Shown here one piece after another: positions 57,207-64,000 of a DNA stretch of 64,000 bases (positions are counted from its first letter, which is position 1; every line of letters begins with the position of its first letter). A model generated the notes under the pieces. That model made no database searches. It was not told the DNA's origin and saw nothing but the letters and a program-made list of their open reading frames with translations. The DNA is from Rhizophagus irregularis (taxonomy: Eukaryota > Glomeromycota > Glomeromycetes > Glomerales > Glomeraceae), in contig NC_089436.1 in assembly GCF_026210795.1 (NCBI RefSeq), positions 1,488,001-1,552,000 on the forward strand. Reading direction: 5' to 3'. The position numbers were made by a program, and so were the translations under genes.

Positions 57207-58343
57207 TTATTTTTTCAAGCGATACCCCTCTATCCTAGCTCTCTTTCTATCCGATTTATCCTCCACACATGCCCTATCTTCCAACAAGCCAATGATTATG
57301 CCCAAAACCTTCTTAACACCCTTACGCAATGTTTTATATTCTTCGGAGTTCTCAACCAGAGCCTCTTCGACAAATTCGATGCTAAAGGGGGCCTTACTCG
57401 CCTGTAATATTTCACCTGGAGAATAGAGGAGAAAATGCCAATCCCTAGCAGACGTCACAACCCCGTACAGATAGTCAAAATAGTCCTCATCACGCTTTCG
57501 TTTTCTCTTGTTCGTTTGAAACGAACTTTCGAGTTGCTTGATATTCTGAGCAAAGCCTTCTGTTAATTTTTGCTGGACCTTATCCTCTGTGATGCAAATA
57601 AGCTCTTCGGATTCCTATAAGTTTATATTTTGCGATAAGTTAATAGGTCTCTCTAGGACCACATAGGATTTAGGAGGAACGGTAAGAATCCAAGGAAGGC
57701 TTACCTTGATTGCATAATCGACCCGCCCGCTACTTTCATCTCCAATTATTTCGTACTCAGGCCTCATACTAAATTTCTTTTTCGTGATATCTTCTGCGAT
57801 ACGAAGGGCGGTATGTAGTATAGTTGAAACGTACTCATTGCGCATGGACTCCAAACTTGTTATTACCAATGTCCCATAGCTTTTAAGTCGTAACTTGATA
57901 TCTGCCATACACAGTTCGAGATGCTTATTTTCGTCTGGGATTTCATGGATTCGTGGTGTGAAAAGAGGTATAATCTCTGTGCCCTCAGAAGCGAGGTCAT
58001 ATTTTTCTAATACTTCCTTTAAGCTACGGTATGTCGAAAAAGCCCTCAACTTCTTATCCTTACACTCCTTGGCGAACTTCACGAGTCTTGATGCAGGACC
58101 CAAGCCTAAACCAACACTGCGAAATTTCTCTTCGGTCAAGTCAAAGAAGTCCTGGCCCGTAATCTTCTCCTTGCGAATAATATTTTCATCGTCCAAGTCT
58201 AGCCCTAAGCCACGTTCCTGCAAAAAAGAAATAAGTTTCTCTGTGTCATATTTCTTAATTTCGTCCGCCAACGAGACCGTCTCATTTCCAGCAACAGTAG
58301 TGGAGGTGGAAGCTGGAGTATAAGGTGTACTAGTTTCAGACAT
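57207..58343 (-). CDS. SAM-domain plus PD-(D/E)XK-like nuclease protein, two exons
   Basis: Exon 1 (58343-57705, 213 codons) and exon 2 (57614-57207, 136 codons) join in phase 0 at a GT-AG intron, giving about 348 residues with no interruption. Residues about 35-95 form a SAM domain (KLISFLQERGLGLDLDDENI, then ITGQDFFDLTEEKFRSVGLG). The C-terminal half carries GRVDYAIK directly followed across the splice site by EELICITEDK, an Asp then Glu-x-Lys arrangement of a PD-(D/E)XK nuclease. Then come FAQNIKQLESSFQTNKRKR and a beta-rich end (WHFLLYSPGEILQAS). The layout matches a large Rhizophagus family, perhaps Crinkler-like. Nuclear action is suggested by KRKRKR. Looks functional. Confidence 0.72.
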
Positions 58344-58686
58344 AGCGTTAAGTTTTTATAGGGATATTGGGCTCGGACAAAAAATAGTGTTACTTTCCGG
58401 AGTAAGATAAAAAAATATTTCTATTCGGGAAAGAGAATACTGGCCATTAATATAGGTTTTTATGTAGTACAGGCATTGCATCATTACACGTGACCCGCTT
58501 TCTCGATGTACTGGTAAAATGATACTTTATTATTTATGAATAAATCGTTGCCGGAGCAACTATTACATAAAAAATGCGAATATATCGCTATTACATGACA
58601 TAGAAATTATTATTCGGGGGAAAGGGGAGGGTAGACAAAAATATGAATCATATCTTCATCCGGATTCTCAGGAAAATAAGCCGAAA
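58344..58686. other. Intergenic
   Basis: 5' flank of the SAM/nuclease gene; no other feature seen. Confidence 0.4.
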
Positions 58687-58917
58687 TCATATTCTCTGGT
58701 TGCATACGTCTTCTTTGTTGGTTGGATAAATTTGTTGAAGATGAAAGTTATGCGGACGGACTGGAAGATGAGGTGCTAATATAGCCCTAACTCTATCCGC
58801 AATAACAGAGACAAGGTCGTTCTTGGAAACCTCGATCACGAAAATTACATTTCTATTTTGACTATTACGGAAACGGAGGTTAAGGCTTATAATGTCGCTA
58901 TTATCGGTGGTAGACAT
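58687..58917 (-). CDS. Small ORF, 76 residues, unknown
   Basis: Alternating hydrophobic and polar strands (ISLNLRFRNSQNRNVIFVIE) then a helix (KNDLVSVIADRVRAILAPHL) give a faint ubiquitin-like pattern. Could be a first exon. No family recognised. Confidence 0.35.
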   Translation of the reverse strand: MSTTDNSDIISLNLRFRNSQNRNVIFVIEVSKNDLVSVIADRVRAILAPHLPVRPHNFHLQQIYPTNKEDVCNQRI

Positions 58918-58928
58918 CTTGCTTCTTG

Positions 58929-59168
58929 TTATCTATCGGTAATAAGGCTATAGTGAGAAATTTCTTTCGGCTTGACGCTCGTTCCCATAGATACATAACT
59001 TCTGACATATACATACCTTAAAATTTTTGCGGAAAGTTGGCTGAACTTCCACATATCTCTACATGCTTTATATCTTGCTGGGAAAAAGTTAAGGAGATAT
59101 GAGTCATGATTAACAATGTCGTATGATGCCAAGAGTTCTATGAAAGCGCATGCTAACGGAATTTTCAA
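58929..59168 (-). CDS. Small ORF, 79 residues, doubtful
   Basis: Open frame directly upstream of the previous small ORF, Tyr/Ser-rich, no motif. May be chance or a remnant. Confidence 0.2.
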   Translation of the reverse strand: MKIPLACAFIELLASYDIVNHDSYLLNFFPARYKACRDMWKFSQLSAKILRYVYVRSYVSMGTSVKPKEISHYSLITDR

Positions 59169-59471
59169 ACCTTTTCACATGTAGATCTACCGGAAGACAC
59201 ATATTGGTTTTACGCCTGGCGATCTCAAAATTGCGAGTCCCTCAGCCCTTCATAACATATACTTTTGACGTTAATATTTACTTTTAGAGCTGGTCCTGTG
59301 TTGCTTGTAGACATTCTTTCACATTTTCTCATGATTGTTTGGGGAAAAAAATAAAGAATAAAGATTAATGTTTTTATATGCAAAATTAATATGTCGCACA
59401 AGACCTGACTGATGATCCACTTATTTTTTGTCGCACAATCTGTGGCCCAGCAAATTCTTCCGAGCTAATGA

Positions 59472-60482
59472 TCATCTCTCCGGACTAGCTAGATCGTCGA
59501 ATAATACTATCGAATAATTCCTTGGTGCTTGTCTGATATCTATAGTGGAGTGATCGGCACCAGAGTCAACTGTCATGAATATATTGGAATTAGGTTGTCG
59601 TAATATCTGGTGAAGCCGACTTCTAATATTAACAACTCTAGGCTGTCTTGATATTAGCTCTATCACTCGCTCCATCTCAGCTCGAATATCAATCGGATCC
59701 CGGTAATTCTCAACATGGGTATTTGGATTTAGCTGATCTATAGCTTTTTTGCTAATATTAACACACCCCCTCAGATTAAGATATTTTAATTTGAGACATG
59801 ATCTAGCAATTTCTTCGATAGTCACATCGGTAATTTTACAATAGCTAAGGTCAAGATGCTGGAGCTTTGGATTGGAGCGAATAATACCACAAATTGAATG
59901 TTCGGTAATCTCTGTGAGATAGTCAATATTTAAATATTCTAATTTATGGCATGACTTCACGATTTTCCATAGACCCTCGTCATCTACTTCTCGAGTACGA
60001 AAACTCCTATCATCACACAGATTGAGATACTTCAAATTCGGGTATGAACCTGCTATCAGTTCTAATGCTCTATTACTAAATCCTACGCTATTTTTGAAAC
60101 TCAAATGGATTATATTTGGGCATGAATGTACAATGCTTATGATTTTTTTATCTGAAAGTGAATGGTAGTATGATATTTCGAGATGAATTACATTTAAGCA
60201 ATAAACTGGCTTTTGCTTCCTACGTACTAGTTTTATGAATTTTTTCAATCGAGAGTGGCATTTATTCTTCCACTTTAGCTCGATGCGTTTCCATAGAATA
60301 GGGGCACCGCATCTGTACCATAATCGGGAAACAAATAGAGCGGGATAAAGTGTCTTATCTACCACTAGGAAATATAGAATCCGCTCCAATAGTTCCGGTA
60401 AATTTATAACACCTAAATGCGCCATAAATAATATATGCTGTATCTTTAATCGAAAAAAATGTGATTCTACACCAATGATCAC
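59472..60482 (-). CDS. F-box/LRR protein ending in a retropepsin-like motif
   Basis: 336 residues (likely start at [15 protein letters not shown], residue 20). F-box residues [15 protein letters not shown] and [20 protein letters not shown] are followed by about six leucine-rich repeats ([92 protein letters not shown]). F-box/LRR proteins are substrate receptors of SCF ubiquitin ligases. The last 40 residues contain [15 protein letters not shown], a D-S-G-A loop like the retropepsin active site, and the next ORF on the strand is also protease-like. It is either a true fusion or a host F-box gene joined to element DNA. Confidence 0.65.
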   Translation of the reverse strand: MIIGVESHFFRLKIQHILFMAHLGVINLPELLERILYFLVVDKTLYPALFVSRLWYRCGAPILWKRIELKWKNKCHSRLKKFIKLVRRKQKPVYCLNVIHLEISYYHSLSDKKIISIVHSCPNIIHLSFKNSVGFSNRALELIAGSYPNLKYLNLCDDRSFRTREVDDEGLWKIVKSCHKLEYLNIDYLTEITEHSICGIIRSNPKLQHLDLSYCKITDVTIEEIARSCLKLKYLNLRGCVNISKKAIDQLNPNTHVENYRDPIDIRAEMERVIELISRQPRVVNIRSRLHQILRQPNSNIFMTVDSGADHSTIDIRQAPRNYSIVLFDDLASPER

Positions 60483-60491
60483 TGCTCCGGA

Positions 60492-61070
60492 CTATTGGTA
60501 GGACCGGATTTGACTTCGATATGGGAGGATCACAAAATTATCATCTATTGTTAGTGTCGAATTACACATATTTAAGCGTACACTATTTTCTCGCATCCAT
60601 GGTGAGCCCAAAAGTATTTCAGGAAATTGATCAGGCCAATCTGGTCCAGTAACTATAAATTCAGTGGGTATGATTTTATGCTTCTCACCATCATTTAAGA
60701 TAATACGTAGATTAACCTTTCCTAGTGTGGAATAAGACTCATCTAGAAACCCGTATACTCTAGGAATACTATTGTCTTTTGCGTATGCTATTTTCACAAT
60801 TTTTTTCACTAATGAAATTTGCATTAGCGCCTATGTCAATCCTAAATCGAAAATCTGTGAGAATTACCCTTTTGGGCCGTTCAAGATTCACCTCTCTTTC
60901 CCATATGTCATTTATACCGCTAGCATGTTTTAGATCTGGAAGATACTTTAAAATAATGATATCAACTCTGGCGGAAGAAGCTCAAGTAAATTCGATTCAT
61001 GCATTTTTATATGATAGAAGAATTTTCAATCGGAAAATATGGTTAGTTATAGCACGAAGTGATAACTAGT
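60492..61070 (-). CDS. Second retropepsin-like region, fossil
   Basis: The 110-residue ORF (60492-60824) has FPEILLGSPWMRENSVRLNM, the typical C-terminal lobe of retropepsin-like domains. Just upstream the minus strand shows a D-I-G-A-N active-site-like stretch. The region looks broken about once. It lies immediately upstream of the F-box/LRR ORF. Confidence 0.6.
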
Positions 61071-61079
61071 TAAATCAGA

Positions 61080-61541
61080 CTATTCAGATCGGATACCTTC
61101 TTGGCTTCGCCTTATTGTCAGATTTTCTCTTTCTGGTGGCGCATGATCGGAATCGAATTCCTCAGATGAACTGGACTCGGACGAAGTATTTATGGATTCT
61201 TTACTACAATTGCAATATTCTATAGTAAATAGTTCGTCTACATTATCATCCAGCCACTTTACACGTTCTTCTAGTGGTTTAACCCTCTTTTTAAGCTTTT
61301 TATGCTGAGAACAATAATGATCCAGCCTATTTGTTAGCGCTTTTATTTCTCCAGAAAGCGTACTATATACTTCTGCATTCTGCTTGTCTAGTCCAAATAT
61401 TCGGGCTGTTTTCTCTGTACGTCTGATAACCTGGTCCCTTTGGAACTGTGCACTATCAGATGAATGCTTTTGATCGGTTACCATTTTCGTGATATTTATA
61501 TATGCTAGATCTTGCCTCGAGCGAAAAATAAAATTACGCAC
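61080..61541 (-). CDS. Coiled-coil protein with acidic Ser-rich tail
   Basis: 153 residues. SALTNRLDHYC-type heptads (CSQHKKLKKRVKPLEERVKW) are followed by a Ser/Glu stretch (NTSSESSSSEEFDSDHAPPE). Could be the N-terminal, Gag-like partner of the protease-like region that follows on the strand. Unnamed. Confidence 0.45.
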   Translation of the reverse strand: MRNFIFRSRQDLAYINITKMVTDQKHSSDSAQFQRDQVIRRTEKTARIFGLDKQNAEVYSTLSGEIKALTNRLDHYCSQHKKLKKRVKPLEERVKWLDDNVDELFTIEYCNCSKESINTSSESSSSEEFDSDHAPPERENLTIRRSQEGIRSE

Positions 61542-61575
61542 ATTGATATCCCGACCCTCTAACCTTTATATGTGA

Positions 61576-62720
61576 TTAGTTTTCATCAAAGATCTTGATT
61601 GCCTTCGCCTGATCATAAGGTTGTCCTCTTTTTCGATAATTCACTATTGTATAGTTTTTTGCTGGGGAGGCATGGTTATCTGGCGAATGTCTTAATCCTT
61701 CACTGGCAATAGTCATAGCTTCTGATAAATTCTTTGCACCATGAGATACAACTGCAAATACTGCCTCTAATTTACGCAAAGAACTAGGAAGTAGTGGTTT
61801 GCCGGTTTCAGGAAGGAACTCATCTTTTTTCAGAAATGTATTGAACTACAACACTCCGGGCTTTCCAGGGTCTCATAACTGTCCAGAAGAAATCGCATCC
61901 TGAATCCATACAAGCAATTCTCTAGCTCGCTCCTCGTTCTTCTCTAGTGATCTAAATACTCGAGGAATGTCTTGTTGTCCTCGATTTTTTGCATATCCAG
62001 TTACACCTCCATTAGATATACGCAAGGTTTTTATTTCAGCAGGACGGATGCAGAGCATTATCGTTACATCGGCAAGGGCTTGTAAGCCAGGGGCTCTGGA
62101 TACATCATATATATCCAATCTCTCCTTAACTGATTCTAACGAGAAGTGGTCCGGAAAATCGATCCCTTCATCTTCACATTGTTTACTACGCTCCTTTTGG
62201 ATTTTATTAGCTGAGCGGGTTATGTCTGGAATCAATGTAGCTGAGATAATTTTTTCTGAGGCTTTGAGGTTTCGCAACTCTCTTCGAAGCCTAGAGATTC
62301 GTGATAAGCCAGCGCTAGCATTAGAAGCAGATTCAGCTAAGGCTTTTGCTATACTTTAACTTCTACTTCACTAAGATTATCCCGAATGATACGCTGGGCC
62401 AAATCTCTAATAGTCTCTTTCGGTGAAATTTGACATGTATTCACTGTGTCCGGTTCTACTTCTTGGGTGATATCGGGAGTATCAGGAGCATTGGGTAAGG
62501 CTCCTCCTTTTTTCCGACCAGCTGTTAGCTTAGGAATTAATGTAAATACCTGTTCTTCGCTAAAGTTGTATCCTTTTTTGAGACGTCGTCGTGCCTGATC
62601 CCTCTTAACTTTGTCCGTTAAAAGAATATCCAACGCCGGTGCGTGCTTACTTAGCTCTTCGATACTCATCTCGGTATTGAGCTCGTTTTCTGTTATATAT
62701 CTAGTAGCGATGCCAGCCAT
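61576..62720 (-). CDS. Crypton-like tyrosine recombinase, broken
   Basis: Three ORFs on the minus strand (62720-62349, 62277-61873, 61779-61576) read as consecutive parts of a tyrosine recombinase. The first is helical (NTEMSIEELSKHAPALDILL). The second has GLQALADVTIMLCIRPAEIK with the box I Arg and NGGVTGYAKNR with the Lys region. The third has GLRHSPDNHASPAKNYTIVN with His and Tyr candidates. Such enzymes integrate or excise DNA circles in Cryptons and some large elements. Looks broken in about two places. Part of the same gene survives as an old fragment at about 19640-19800. Confidence 0.65.
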
Positions 62721-62867
62721 GTTATTATTTGGTAATATGTAAGATATTTGGTTATACCTAGGTTGTTTGGTATATACTATGCGGAGAAAGTTCAATTCGA
62801 AAAAAAATAAATAATTCTCCCTATCTAAGGACTGCGGGAGAGGGTCGGAGGGGTTTCGGATGAACAA

Positions 62868-63134
62868 AAAAAGAATATTATAACTTCTGCGGGCTCTCTA
62901 TGAGGCCACGAACTCCAGCCGGAATAGCTTTTATATATATTTGAAAATTGCGGGTAGATAGGATATGCGAAAAAATAATAATAATTTGGGATTTTATATC
63001 GCCTAATTGTAAAGAACGAAAGTCCCATCCCTACTAATATTTCATAACCCACTCTTATTCGCTCTTTACCAAAGCATACCATTCTCTGCGCTTGCGCTGA
63101 ATATGCTTATATTTTTTGCCACTATTGGTCAAAC
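62868..63134. other. Intergenic
   Basis: No convincing gene; the open frame here has no protein-like features. Confidence 0.35.
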
Positions 63135-64000
63135 CTACCATAAGTAACCGTTCTCTTGGAGTATGCTAATACCTTTTTGCCACTCCTCATCATCATAAAC
63201 ATATGTCCGGGGCTTTCCCACATTCTCGAAGTTGCGGAGATATATTTCTTCACTTATTAATCTTTCCCTTCTAGACATCCAAAATATATCGTTTACGTCC
63301 ATACCGTCTGCTTTCGCAAAATCGACGGCATCTGCGTCCGACATCATCCTGTCTCGATATTCATGGAATAGTCTGATATCTTTTTCTGTGATGGTCACGA
63401 ATACGTCTGGGTCTTCACCATGATCGATAGCCCATTTCCTGAGGCGCTCTTCTCGCTCTTGTCTAGCCGGGGATGTGGAAGAAGCTTTTTTATTGCTAGG
63501 TTCGGGTTTATCTATTAGTGACTCAGGTGATTCGGAAGTCTTAGTACTCTCGGATGTCCCAGATGTTGAGGCGATTGGGGGTTCAGCTTTCTTATCTCTT
63601 GGAAGGAGATTCTCTTCTGGCTGGGGCGGGATTATTTTTGGAGGAATTATTTCTGGCATATTGAATATGGGTATGTCTGTGGCCTCGTTTGTGGGTAAGT
63701 CAGGTTGAGGTATGTCAGAAAATTCTTCGATATCACCTAAGCCAGATTCACGGAGCTTAGCTATGATCTTGGAGCGGTCAAGAATGTATTGCCATTCTCT
63801 TTTCCCACCACCTGTTTGCACTTGTTTGCTTTCAATACCAATTTCAGAAAACTTTTTTCCAGCAACTTTACTAGTCAATAGTTTTTCACCATTCTCTCCA
63901 CACCATTCAAGATACTTTTGATATAATGATGTACGACTTTGCGTGGATGTTCCACCCTCAGCCCTAGATGTAATATAGTCAATTATAAATCGAATGGGAC
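63135..64000 (-). CDS. C-terminal region of a D5-like (SF3) primase-helicase, enters from the right
   Basis: An open frame from the window edge to the stop at 63135. At the very edge, TSLYQKYLEWCGENGEKLL, then FSEIGIESKQVQTGGGKREW and YILDRS match the winged-helix-like domain that follows the SF3 helicase core in D5-type proteins of nucleocytoplasmic viruses, virophages and some plasmids. A Pro/Ser-rich linker and an acidic helical tail (RDRMMSDADAVDFAKADGMD) follow. The Walker motifs would lie beyond the window. Together with polymerase and packaging ATPase this completes a viral replication and packaging set. Fossil part, open within the window. Confidence 0.6.
   Translation of the reverse strand, partial: PIRFIIDYITSRAEGGTSTQSRTSLYQKYLEWCGENGEKLLTSKVAGKKFSEIGIESKQVQTGGGKREWQYILDRSKIIAKLRESGLGDIEEFSDIPQPDLPTNEATDIPIFNMPEIIPPKIIPPQPEENLLPRDKKAEPPIASTSGTSESTKTSESPESLIDKPEPSNKKASSTSPARQEREERLRKWAIDHGEDPDVFVTITEKDIRLFHEYRDRMMSDADAVDFAKADGMDVNDIFWMSRRERLISEEIYLRNFENVGKPRTYVYDDEEWQKGISILQENGYLW

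Larger units (their letters stand above)
24847..64000. mobile_element. Large virus-like element (PolB, A32-type ATPase, integrase, D5-like helicase), fossil, right end outside
   Basis: The block starts at about 24.8 kb, runs past the right edge and is visibly GC-richer than the host genes on the left. Hallmark parts are family B DNA polymerase (25.4-29.3 kb), Gag-like/zinc-knuckle/protease ORFs (31.9-34.3 kb), rve-type integrase (35.0-36.1 kb), restriction-type nuclease (36.1-36.7 kb) and A32-type ATPase (36.8-37.5 kb). A tyrosine recombinase lies at 61.6-62.7 kb and the D5-like helicase C-terminal region at 63.1-64.0 kb. The content is closest to Maverick/Polinton and nucleocytoplasmic-virus-derived elements, but the polymerase is not obviously protein-primed. 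No jelly-roll capsid gene or terminal repeat was found. It looks broken in roughly six to ten places and carries younger insertions. Age is probably moderate: it keeps many CpGs, unlike the 19-kb fossil. Confidence 0.75.

Noticed and set aside
62825-63082. 85-residue ORF between recombinase and helicase
   Set aside because: Aromatic-rich low-complexity frame over AT-rich DNA with no motif; probably chance.
1-64000. tRNA, rRNA or riboswitch genes
   Set aside because: I looked for A/B-box-like and conserved rRNA words by eye and saw none that I could support.

Overview
The window looks like nuclear DNA of an arbuscular mycorrhizal fungus of the Rhizophagus type (Glomeromycotina). This is inferred from very AT-rich DNA, short GT-AG introns, a BTB/TLDc gene, a Mutator transposase carrying an RTC4-like tail, and several multi-exon families that I recognise from memory as expanded in these fungi. 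No search was run.

Left part (1 to about 10 kb): ordinary host genes. These are the 3' end of a NIPA/DUF803-type membrane transporter, a BTB-BACK-TLDc gene, an Rtc5-like N-myristoylated TLDc gene, and a 15-exon cytosolic glutamyl-tRNA synthetase transcribed divergently from the Rtc5 gene.

Middle part (about 10 to 24.8 kb): a gene-poor graveyard of repeats. It holds a small palindromic inverted-repeat element, a 76-bp tandem pair, a decayed host gene, and a 4.68-kb Mutator-like element with 186-bp terminal inverted repeats and a 9-bp target duplication. That element is nested in an older repeat. Further right are a CpG-depleted fossil related to the large element, a 640-bp AT-rich foldback, and a broken hAT element whose terminal repeat matches a short element inserted further right.

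Right part (about 24.8 kb to beyond the right edge): a higher-GC block of about 39 kb that reads as a large virus-like element, treated here as a fossil. Its parts include a family B DNA polymerase, an A32-type packaging ATPase, an rve-type integrase, a zinc-ribbon/restriction-type nuclease, and Gag-like, zinc-knuckle and retropepsin-like ORFs without any reverse transcriptase. A Crypton-like tyrosine recombinase and, at the right edge, the C-terminal region of a D5-like (SF3) primase-helicase are also present. Many coiled-coil and small DNA-binding proteins accompany them. No double-jelly-roll capsid gene and no terminal inverted repeat were recognised, and the right end lies outside the window. 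It looks broken in several places (roughly six to ten).

Mixed into the block are apparently intact spliced genes of Rhizophagus-type families: a five-exon PD-(D/E)XK-like gene, a SAM-plus-nuclease gene, a trihelix/Myb-like gene and a long multi-exon nuclease-like gene with an intronic minisatellite. The block is therefore either a cargo-rich element or a mosaic. Short hAT- and Mutator-type elements, a duplicated 2-kb segment and a dispersed GC-rich palindrome are laid on top of it.
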